Assembly: GCA_947652115.1 (NCBI GenBank)
Contig: OX393568.1
Location: 19,791,121-19,855,120 of the forward strand
DNA length: 64,000 nucleotides
Reading direction: 5' to 3'
Origin: Blastomussa wellsi
Lineage: Eukaryota > Cnidaria > Anthozoa > Scleractinia > Plerogyridae
Below are positions 56,101-64,000 of this stretch, piece by piece; position 1 is the first letter of the stretch; each line of letters opens with the position of its first letter. The translations under genes and the position numbers were made by a program. A model generated the notes under the pieces. That model had not been told where the DNA came from and did no database searches. It was given only the letters and a program-made list of their open reading frames with translations.

Positions 56101-59100
56101 CAATTTCACTGTCTGAAAAGAACTTATCACTGACTGGAAATTTCACTAGAACTCCTTGAAATAGTTTTGAATGTACACAGGCCAGAAAACTCAGCTGAGC
56201 TTGTTGCGTTTGCAGCGACTGCCAATCCAAAGAGGCGAAGGAAACGAAGTTGGGGGCGTGTCGCGACAAACTACGAGGGACTATTTTACAGGTCGTCAGG
56301 GCGAGGTGAACAAATCACGGAAAGCCAAAATCGACGGTTATCGGTGATTTATTCTTCTAATTGTAACGATCGTAAACTGAAATAACAATACAACGAAATT
56401 TCTATCAATCTAGCGACAATTGTTTCGAATACATAGTAAAAAGTGCGTGAATACAACTAAGCGATTTCGAGTCGATAACACAATACAATTGGATAACAAT
56501 AACGTAAAAACCAACCAGTATAAAAATACTAAAAACTGGTTATACAAGATTCGATCAAAGGAAACATACAACAGAAAGATAAACTGATTTAGAGCCTACT
56601 GCTCTCTAACCTAAATAGTGGGCGTTCACTCTTGAAGCATAAGGTCCATTGATTCCTTTTGATGATCGTAAATCAATTAGAACAGCACAATAAAAGTGCA
56701 AGCGATCTATGTGACTGATGTATACATTCGCCCATGACAAGAAAACTTAACCTAAGCAGAATAACAAGAGGTACTTACATATCGGTCCCGCTTGAGCCAA
56801 AGGTTAAACAAAACAAAGTTGACGAAAGCACAAGGTCCTCAGGCCACGCGAAATCAAAGAATGCACTACTTTAAAGGGACGCTAACTTAGCTTTTATATG
56901 CGCGTGGTGACGCTAAAAGATCCGATTACAAAACCAATGAAAACGAAGTTAACGTTGTAACTAAGTTAGTAATTAAGGTCAACAGTCACGCAAACGTAAA
57001 CTAACAAAAACCCAATCAAAATGAGGCACATGTCTAGTACTCTTAACAGAGCTTGTTAACAAACCCAGGGTTGTCTGCAACTTTTGAAGTAGCTGGCAAA
57101 AAATTGGAAGTAGCCAGATGGCGATTTTCATTTTCATATGTAGATCTGTGCCAGTATTGGAATAAAAAATCACAAATAAAGTAGCTGCCACAAACAACCC
57201 AAGTAGCCAGTTAATTCTGTCGGCCGCTGGCTGTTAGACAACCCTGAAATTTGCTTTGTTCTTTTTTTCTTATTTCTTGTGAGTAACAAAAAGCAGCAAC
57301 AAATTTGTTAATTTCTTAATCACATTATGAAGTATGAAACATATAAATCTTCATTTATGAGCTGTTTTGTATTGTATATAAGTCATTTGGCACAGACAGT
57401 TTGTGAGTGATCAATTTGTGGTAGTCTTCTTACTAATCAACCTGTTTGAGTCAAGTGGCATAAAGGGAAGTTGTGTCCATTGACCATGATAGTAGGTGAT
57501 TAATTACCCGTGTGAAATACAAGCAATAGTTGACTGAACATTAATATTCATGAAAGTAAAAGGTAGAAAAACAGTGTTGCTCCAATGTATTGTACTCACA
57601 AAAAAAGCAACAGAATTTAATCTTGTGACATGATATGAGTGGATGATCTGTTTACACGATAGATTAAAGAATGTGATAATGTTTGCTGCTGGGAAGATCG
57701 CAAATTATATAATTGTAACGTTGTGATTTTAATTGAGACAAAATTTGCCTTAATTGAGGTCGACTGGGTAACAATTCAGTTTTGAAGAGTTACACTTTCA
57801 AAGGTAAGTTTATTAACATTCTGGCAAGGATCACGTCTTGTGCTGCACAATGTACATGTTATTGATCGTTCAAAATAATGACAAATCCTCCTTAATAACA
57901 GCCATTAAGGGGACATATTTTAATCAATGCTAATGATAGGAATTTTATGGTACATCTGCACTGTTCTCGTGTAGCTGAGGTCTTCCTTTCTCTGAGGGTC
58001 CCCTGTACCTCTTCTGAAAACAGTTTCATGCAAAAATAATTGGCCTTTCCACGCTTCACTAAAAATTTGAGAAACAGTTCACGGAAAAAGGCAAGCAATC
58101 ACGTTTCACGTAAAAATGCAAAGACTAAAAAAAAGTGTGTCACATAGAAATACAAATTCTTTTCACGTTTCGCAAAACATACATTTAGCAAATCATTACA
58201 AAACTGTATTTAAACATTTTACCTCCCATTACTGAATGTGCCATCTTTTAGTAATTTCAGACTCCGTTCTTGTCGTCGTAAAAAAGCAACCAAAAGACAT
58301 ATGGACAGGCCGTGCGCTTTTTAAATCTAGTCCGCTGTAGTTTACGAGCTTTAATGGCGCTAAAATCTCCAGAAAAGTGAAAAATTATTCCTGCAAAAGT
58401 TGTTGGTTCACAAATCACGCGTAAGTAAATGCATGTTTCACGGTTCACGAAAAAATAGAAAACCAGTTTCCCGAGGACGGGAAAATATAGATTCACGAAT
58501 CACGGAAAAAATAAATCCTCATTCACGATTCACGCAAAGCAAAAGTGCCCATTCATGCGTCACAAAAAAAGTATAGGGGACCCTCTTCTCTCACACAACT
58601 TGGAGCCCATGCAAATTGTGTAAAAAGGTTGGGCAGGGCAAGGCAGGCCTTTGCTGATGGTAATTAACTAGCCCTTGGACTGAGGTATGCGATCTAAAAC
58701 CCCTCCTAGCCATATGCAAGAAATATGTTTTCTGCTTCATTCATTTGTTACCCAGTAGATCTAGAAAACTGCATTTCCTTTTGGCCAACTCCAAAGTTTG
58801 GTTTTTCTCTGATATCACTCATAATTTGGCGACAACAGTGACCATGAAGAAAATGGATCGAAATCTACCCATCACTAATGATGGGCAAGGCATTTTCAAG
58901 TGGTTACGGCAAGCTTGTGTTTGTGAGAGGCTGATCTGCTAAGACGACTCCATGTTAGTGATCTGTAGGTGTCATAAAGATTCATATCACAGAAAGCTCT
59001 CATTTCCTTTTCATAACAAATGACATTTGGTGTTACTGAATTACCATAAGATGTTTTTAAAAGCCATCTTCAGTTGGTAATCAAGTCTTCTTATTATTGT

Positions 59101-62100
59101 CATTAGATGGTGGTGAATCAAAGAAAGAGGAGGGTGCCGTGGTCGTTGAGCATAACTTGGCAGGTGATTGGCAGGTGACCTTCAGTAAAAACTGCGAGAC
59201 CCTAAGGAGCATGGAGTCATTAGGTGAAGAAGACCTGGACAAGATCTATCTTCATATAACAGGCATGACGTGTGCATCATGTGTGGGGAGCATCGAAAAA
59301 GGCCTTATGAAGAAAAAGGGTAAACCATTTATTACTTTAGAAGGATTTTTTTCTGGGTTACATTTGTTTGAGCAAATTTGCCTGCATTATTGCATATTAG
59401 TGGAAATCTTTTGCTAATTGTACAATATACAAAAGTTTGCCAAGATTTTTCCAGTCTTAAAAGTACTGCATAACCATTGATAGTTTCTATCTGTTTTGTT
59501 GTAAATTGCAATTTTCTTTTTAAAGAATATTATGATATCAGTGATAATTAATAAGTTTATCATTTGGTGACTAACTTTCTGTAACTGGTCGCAAAATGGT
59601 GATTTAATTCAAGCCCTGCCACAACCTCATAAAGTGATATTCTGTGAGTGTGCAATTTTGTAGCTAGGATAATTTTGTCAAAATCAGGTCAGGATGCATT
59701 GCTGTTCATGTGAACAAATCTGAATTCATCCAGTAACTGGACAGCTTGATCATGCATCTATCGATCCAAATATTTTTCTGTTGTGATTTGACCTTTAGGA
59801 ATACATTCTGTCCTTGTTGGCCTGTTGGCACAGAAAGCTGAAGTGAAATTTGACAAGAAAAGGACCACAGCTGATGAAATAATCTGTCATGTGAAGGGGC
59901 TGGGATACGGCTGTGACTTAATGGATCAGACCGGCCAAGGACAGGGAACAGTTGACTTAATTGTGAGTTTTTGTTACTATAATTTTTTGTGCACACTTCT
60001 GGAACAACCTTTCGTAGCAGGATAAACAGACACATGAAAGTAAGTTACTCAATCAGGCTAGGATCCAGACATTATGGTAATTATTTCCCTTTAACAGGCA
60101 AGAGCCTCTATAGGGGGGTTACGATCATGCTCCCTATTTTAAATAATTGCAGTTTCCAGATATTTTTTTTTTGTTTTGAGGATGACACATGATAACAGTT
60201 TTTCATTCACTTTTTTTTTCTTAACCTTTAGAAATGTCTTAGAATTATTTCTAAAAGAAATCCACACCTTTCAATAGCTTTCATCTGAATGGCTGCACAC
60301 TAGAAATTTATTCACAGGCTAAAACCTCATCACCACTATGTACTTTCTAACAAACAGTACTGCAAGTGCATGAATTTCTGCTGCTTGATTTCTGTTTACT
60401 TTTGTGGTCACATAATTTGGTATCATCCACTCAAATTCCATTTGAGTTTTATTTGTACATATCATGTTACCATGGAAAACTACATAGTTCAATGACAAGA
60501 TTCCAAGATTTTATGGTTATCTATTCCTATTCCTATTCCTATTTCGGTTATCTCGAAATAGGAATAAATGAAGTAATTATCAGCGACAAGCAACAAAGAT
60601 AAGTTTTGTAGAAAAGTGTAGGAGATTTTCCAGGTATGTTTTAAGATGGATCTGGATCTGGAACAACCTTTTTATTTTGCCTTACGTAGAAAAAGACCAA
60701 GTATGCTCTATTTAAGCAAGTTGTGAATCTGGTTGATTCCTATAATTGTTCTAATATCAGTGATAGAGCATGATAATGTGTGTATTGCGTGTTAAAGGGG
60801 AAAAATATTACCCTAGCTTGGAGAGGGGATGTATCATGGGGGTTCTGGCCTAACTTGGTCAAAATTGGTCAAAACTATTATAGGTACAAAATATAACTAC
60901 AACTCCAAGAGAAAAGGAACAACTAAATTCCTGAAAAAGGAAGAATTGATGACTTGTTCTAGCACATTTTGGAAGGAAAAATGCAAGAACTTAGACTAAG
61001 GCTGTGATTTTTCAAGTTGCAGTTCATTTTATCTCAGTTTATTTTACTGATTAGAGATACATGGAAACAAAATAATAGTACTTTTAAAATTAGCGTAGTG
61101 ATTAGCAAAAGTGGGCCATCATTCTGAATCCCATGATACTTCCCTTTTTAAAAATCCATAAAGCTGTAGACTCCAATAACACTGCTTAATACCTTTGTTT
61201 ATTAAACTTTCTGATTGAGTGATATTGTAGTTCACCCAGCTTTGTCTTATAGAAAACTCAAAGTTTGGCTCGTGTTTGCATTTTGTTTGCAGATAACGGG
61301 TATGACATGTTCATCCTGCGTGCATTTGATAGAATCTAACCTCAGCAATAGACCAGGAATACTGCAAGCATCAGTTGCCTTGGCAACCAGCAGTGGTCGA
61401 TTTGTGTTTGATACAGAAACAACTGGTCCTCGAGACATGATAGAGGCGATAGAGTCAATGGGTTTTGGAGCATCCCTGGACACTAATGACAAGAAAAAGG
61501 ACAGAATAGACCACACCAAGGAAATAAGCAAGTGAGAGCTGGACCGAAAATGAAAGAAGTTTCAACTTTATATGTTATGGTTCAATTTTATCCTTGGTTC
61601 AAATTTTATTTTCCTTGGTAATATATGATAATACATTTAAAACAAAGGAAAATAAAATTTGAACCACGGATAATTATAAACAATTATTGGATGAGGTTTT
61701 TATGATATCCAGAATAATCATGGTCTCGGTTAGTGTTATCAGCCTCAGCCTTCGGCTTCGGCTGATAACACTAACCGAGACCATGATTATTCCGGATATC
61801 ACAATAACCGAATCTAATAATTGCTTTATTATACATTGTTTTCAGGCTTCCCATCGAGTAAAACAATGCATCCTTTTTTCGCGCTTCTGCATAAAAAGAT
61901 TTCAACACTTGCTCTAATTCTTTTTTATCATGTCGCTCATGAATGTTTTTCTCTTTAAGGTATTCGTAGAACGGTTCCTTTGCCACATTTGTTGATCTTT
62001 TAGTATTTTTTTTTTCCAAATCTTTATCTTCAAGCAATTTCTCAATTTATTGCTGGGTCGATGAAGTGAATCAACAATCCATGTTCTTACTTTGCTGTCC

Positions 62101-63651
62101 GTGAATATAAGACGTTGCTCTTGGAAATCATGCATTGTGCGTGCAACCTACAGATTATTCACTAATCTGCTAGCAGATTAATTGGTGAATAATCTGTAGG
62201 TTGCATTGTTTCCCAGAATAATATTTAGGCGCTTAGCCAATACAAAGACAGATGTGACTACAATATATAATAAAATAATTAATTGAACCACAACATATAC
62301 AAACAAGGGGGCTCCTAGACATCTTTATGTTAAAAATAAATTTTGCGCCTAGTAGCGATTTGTGCAGCTTCCAAGACCCAGACTCAAAATACAGTAAAAT
62401 TCCAATATGATATTGTAATAACACCCTGCCCCACGAAAAAGAGTAACTTTTACTGAAAAAAATTCTTTGATACAAAAATCCAATCCTTCCACTAAAATCC
62501 CTGCCAAGATATAAGCGAATGGTCTTAAATTATTTGAGATTTGCAAACTGTAAATGACATGTTGCTGCTTTTCTCATCCACTTGCAGATGGAGACGATCG
62601 TTTTTGTTTTCCTTGATATTTGGAGTGCCAACATTTGTCATATTCATCACGTACGTCATCCTGGATGAACTTGAAAAGAGACCAAACCAACTGGTATTAC
62701 CTGGGTTGTCCTTGGAAAACCTGTTGATGTTTATACTGTGTACCCCAGTACAGGTTAGTATATGAACCTGCATTAATTTTAACCAAGTCAACAGCTGTTA
62801 GGAAACTTCCTCTTCTGAATTTATTGTTTGTGCCATTCTTGTTCCCAGAGTCGTTTGCTCCTCAAAGCCAGCTGGGCCTCAGTACATGAGGAACATCTGG
62901 CTCTGACGGCACATGATTTGGTTGGCTAGAAAAACAGTCCAATCACATTAGTAGTTTTAAAATCATTTTGTCGTGAGATAGTTTCTAATGGTTGATTGTA
63001 ACAGACTTGTTAGTTTATAGGCAATCACATCATGTGTCCGCAGAGCCACTTGTTCCTCATGCACGGGACCGGCCAGCTAAGAAGGACAAGCAGCTTTGGG
63101 GACGAGAATGTGTTTATGCTAACTGTACTTGTAGCATCAGTGTACAGCATTTGATGATTTTGGACCACAAGTTTGAGGTTTTAGAGTTGTTTGTTGTCCA
63201 AGTTATTCCCACAGCCCATGCACTGTACCTGTTTAACAACATCAGTGTTTTGATTAATTATTATTGCCAAACTGTGGTTCTTTCAAACTTAAGTATACAT
63301 GTTCATTTAAACATTCAATTAACATTATTTTTAGTTCATGTACTGAAGCCCATGAGACCGATGTTGGAAAGTAAACAAGTTTATCGCTCAAATTCTCATT
63401 TTTTCCAAAGTATACCGTAATTCAAACTTCAAGTTGTTACTTACTTACTTAGTCGGATACATAGGGACCAAAATAGTTTAGTATGTGCTTCTTCACTTAA
63501 TAAAATAATGTCTTTCTCATGCCGGTGTATACTGTCATAGGTTTTTGGTGGACAGTATTTTTATGTGACAGCATACAAGGCGCTGAAACACAGGACAACA
63601 AACATGGATGTACTGATCATGTTGGCCACCTCAATAGCTTATGTTTACTCA
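50095..63651 (+). CDS. ATP7A: Copper-transporting P-type ATPase (ATP7A/ATP7B type), 5' part; continues past the window
   Basis: P1B-type ATPase that moves Cu(I) into the secretory pathway or out of the cell. Exons in window: 50095-50106 (inferred), 54958-56041, 59107-59319, 59799-59962, 61293-61531, 62588-62753, 63541-63651. Phases agree throughout (663 codons). Six heavy-metal-associated domains are present: GMHCNSC, GMTCLSC, GMTCNSC and GMTCMSC in the large exon, GMTCASC spanning exons 3-4, and GMTCSSC in exon 5. Animal ATP7A and ATP7B also have six. [14 protein letters not shown] begins the first membrane segment, and the [16 protein letters not shown] exon matches the family. The CPC channel, DKTG phosphorylation site and nucleotide-binding domain lie beyond the right edge. 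It branched before or near the vertebrate A/B split, so one symbol is arbitrary. Confidence 0.9.
50107..52439. other. ATP7 intron 1, left part
   Basis: AT-rich intronic sequence. No coding frame or clear repeat recognised before the LINE fragment at 52440. Confidence 0.4.
52440..52998 (+). mobile_element. 3' end of a CR1/L2-like non-LTR retrotransposon
   Basis: A decayed frame to 52666 ends in YQGPKFHNS...[14 protein letters not shown]. This resembles the C-terminus of LINE reverse-transcriptase proteins (usually YxGPxxWNSLP...SLxxFKxxLK). A 3' untranslated region and an A-rich AAAATGAAATAAATAAAAT tail follow. It is 5'-truncated. Confidence 0.6.
53011..53103 (+). mobile_element. Second partial LINE 3' fragment
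   Basis: Similar to 52622-52735: shared CCTGTCTCCTT, AAATGTGTTTAA and TATTAACTTT words in order. It runs directly into the Penelope-like remnant. Confidence 0.5.
53108..53854 (+). pseudogene. Penelope-like element remnant, GIY-YIG endonuclease part
   Basis: The first frame (to 53305) contains [11 protein letters not shown]. The frame shifts near 53305 and resumes with a Cys-rich zinc-knuckle-like region (CAHARCKTC). It meets a stop at 53511 and then reads [20 protein letters not shown], the GIY-YIG signature of Penelope-like elements, through to a stop at 53854. The reverse transcriptase is missing. One shift and one stop make it inactive. It lies in ATP7 intron 1 on the same strand. Confidence 0.8.
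53953..54000 (+). ncRNA. Hammerhead-ribozyme-like motif, copy 4 (canonical core)
   Basis: About 100 bp past the GIY-YIG stop. It has GATTC/GAATC outer stem I, CTGACGA (matching CUGANGA exactly), GGGC/GCTC stem II with one bulged A, GAAA, and ACGT then C. This is the only one of the four copies with the conserved U in the first box. The link to the element matches published hammerheads in the flanking repeats of Penelope-like elements. Confidence 0.65.
54046..54218 (+). repeat. Direct repeat of 52820-52998 (LINE 3' end plus flank)
   Basis: CTACATAGTTTC, CTCCTCGCCATTGTTACCTT, TTAGCTGTGG and the tail plus CTCTGAGTACAATAAAATGT-like flank recur in order about 1.2 kb downstream of the first copy. 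Either a local duplication or a second insertion of a family that includes this flank. Confidence 0.6.
54352..54515 (+). mobile_element. tRNA-derived SINE
   Basis: The tRNA-like head has an A-box (GTGACCTAATGGTTAGC) and a B-box (GGGTTCAAGCCCC). The body GGGCAAGACACTTTACTCTCA, CACCCAGGTTTATAAA, GTACCGGCGAATTTA matches the SINE at 63787. The body resembles the deeply conserved SINE domain reported across animals. Confidence 0.8.
54521..54588 (-). mobile_element. Second tRNA-like SINE head, opposite strand
   Basis: On the minus strand an A-box (TGGCCTAATTGTTAGC) and a B-box (GGTTCGAGCCC) stand in tRNA-like spacing. The head faces the plus-strand SINE directly next to it, giving an inverted pair. 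Confidence 0.7.
54958..56041 (+). CDS. ATP7A: ATP7 exon 2, HMA domains 1-4
   Basis: An unusually large single exon (1084 bp) with four ~70-residue ferredoxin-fold copper-binding repeats. Each has GMxCxxC and ends in a GFEA/GFDA(S/T/H)L signature. The first motif has His in place of Thr (GMHCNSC). Repeat linkers vary; the second linker is Ser/Pro-rich. The acceptor TTTTCAACAG ends at 54957. Confidence 0.9.
56042..57065. other. ATP7 intron 2, left part
   Basis: No conserved frame. On the minus strand TATAAAAG (56891-56898) is followed about 100 nt later by a GTAAGTA donor near 56770. This is the arrangement of a promoter with a first exon or of a solo LTR. Unresolved. Confidence 0.3.
57066..57246. 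mobile_element. 181-bp MITE with CAGGGTTGTC ends
   Basis: Short inverted termini CAGGGTTGTC/GACAACCCTG, with GTAGC(T/C)(G/A)GC-type words near both ends. CAGGG termini are common in hAT elements. No coding. Confidence 0.6.
57994..58585. mobile_element. 592-bp MITE with GAGGGTCCCC ends and TTCTCT duplication
   Basis: Terminal inverted repeat GAGGGTCCCC/GGGGACCCTC, flanked by TTCTCT at 57988-57993 and 58586-58591. Near both ends the interior carries many TTCACG/CGTGAA words, facing inward like binding-site arrays. Confidence 0.75.
59107..59962 (+). CDS. ATP7A: ATP7 exons 3-4, HMA domain 5
   Basis: Exon 3 (59107-59319) has an acidic linker, then [16 protein letters not shown]. Exon 4 (59799-59962) completes the fold with [14 protein letters not shown]. 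The phase-1 intron falls inside the domain. Confidence 0.9.
59963..61292. other. ATP7 intron 4
   Basis: No conserved frame. Contains a short ATTCCT run near 60520-60560 that can pair with AGGAATA just after it. Confidence 0.4.
61293..61531 (+). CDS. ATP7A: ATP7 exon 5, HMA domain 6
   Basis: [17 protein letters not shown] through SMGFGASL forms the sixth copper site, closest to the membrane. Phase 2 at the donor. Confidence 0.9.
61583..61677. repeat. Hairpin repeat (ATP7 intron 5)
   Basis: TTATCCTTGGTTCAAATTTT and its near complement face each other around an AT-rich loop. Confidence 0.65.
61681..61822. mobile_element. 142-bp near-perfect hairpin MITE (ATP7 intron 5)
   Basis: CAATTATT at both ends. 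The arms pair through GATATCC, AATAATCATGGTCTCGGTT and GTTATCAGC to a CTTCGGCTTCGG loop. The loop resembles sequence near 7710. Confidence 0.8.
62142..62205. repeat. 64-bp hairpin (ATP7 intron 5)
   Basis: TGCAACCTACAGATTATTCA and its complement close a short stem with GCAGATTA/TAATCTGC inside. Confidence 0.75.
62588..63651 (+). CDS. ATP7A: ATP7 exons 6-7, first membrane segments
   Basis: Exon 6 (62588-62753) covers the class-IB-specific first helices ([19 protein letters not shown]) up to FILCTPVQ. Exon 7 (63541-63651) encodes [17 protein letters not shown] and [16 protein letters not shown]. Donor GTGAGT at 63652; the coding sequence continues outside the window. Confidence 0.9.
62754..63540. 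other. ATP7 intron 6
   Basis: No conserved frame or clear repeat. Open stretches here lack family motifs. Confidence 0.4.
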
Positions 63652-63786
63652 GTGAGTACTTGCTTACCTACAAGGAGCTGTTCAATTCTGAGAATTATGA
63701 GAATTTTGTGGTATTACGTTAGCTGAAAACATTAATTGTATCCTCTAGGTGAATTGATACAGAAGCACTATATATGCATGTAACTC

Positions 63787-64000
63787 TGGATTGAGTGGTC
63801 TGGGTTCGAGCCCTTGCAGGAATGGAGGGAATGCATTATGTTCTTGGGCAAGACACTTTACTCTCATGGTGCCTCTCTCCACCAGGTGTATAAATGGGTG
63901 CCGGCAAATTTAATACTGGGGGGTAAGCCTGCGGTGGACTGGCATCCCACCCATGGAGGGAGTAGAAATACTCCTAAGTTGCATCACGCTAAGGAAACCA
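63787..64000 (+). mobile_element. SINE, same family as 54352, truncated by window end
   Basis: The B-box-like GGGTTCGAGCCC is followed by TTGGGCAAGACACTTTACTC, CACCAGGTGTATAAATGGGT, GCCGGCAAATTTA and the TGGACTGGCATCCCACCCA tail part. The A-box region is degraded. It shows the 3' section missing from the 54352 copy. Confidence 0.75.

Noticed and set aside
62992..63420. 142-codon ORF in ATP7 intron 6
   Set aside because: No recognisable motif, lies between well-supported ATP7 exons, and its translation looks like intronic sequence.

Overview
This window is animal nuclear DNA, AT-rich and intron-rich, most likely from an anthozoan cnidarian (stony coral or sea anemone). I infer this from the domain make-up of the genes, a Penelope-like element with cnidarian-style tails, tRNA-headed SINEs, and a very high density of short palindromic transposons in introns. 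No bacterial or organellar genes were seen. All gene models below were built by hand from reading frame, GT-AG splice sites and intron phase.

Four conserved genes and one small secreted peptide gene can be read. (1) Minus strand, 8991-29502: a complete 14-exon SREBP gene (sterol regulatory element-binding protein, about 1257 aa). It has an acidic/Q-rich activation region, a bHLH-zipper, two transmembrane helices and the C-terminal regulatory domain. (2) Plus strand, 30711-36995: a complete 9-exon TTC29 gene (axonemal TPR protein, about 530 aa). It diverges from SREBP across about 1.2 kb that holds a palindromic CRE. (3) Minus strand, 40056-43211: a 6-exon SQSTM1/p62 autophagy receptor (PB1, ZZ, LIR, UBA). 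Heat-shock and antioxidant-type elements lie just upstream. (4) Minus strand, 44834-45121: a secreted eight-cysteine peptide. (5) Plus strand, from about 50095 past the right edge: the 5' part of an ATP7-type copper-transporting ATPase, with six HMA domains and the first membrane segments.

The rest is largely mobile DNA. SREBP intron 3 carries a 6.4-kb DNA transposon (19440-25834) with 28-bp terminal inverted repeats, a TA target duplication and a transposase-like gene broken by one frameshift. A degenerate Penelope-like element (GIY-YIG part, 53108-53854) lies in ATP7 intron 1. Its tail, which folds as a minimal hammerhead ribozyme, recurs as about 155-bp units at 137, 28529 and 47607. One of these units has an exact 15-bp target duplication. 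More than a dozen fold-back elements of 60-600 bp are scattered in introns and spacers, and several fall into families. The first 9 kb contains no gene I can name.

The genes have separate roles (lipid homeostasis, cilia/flagella, selective autophagy, copper export) and do not look like a cluster. The SREBP/TTC29 pair probably shares a bidirectional promoter, and TTC29 and p62 are convergent.
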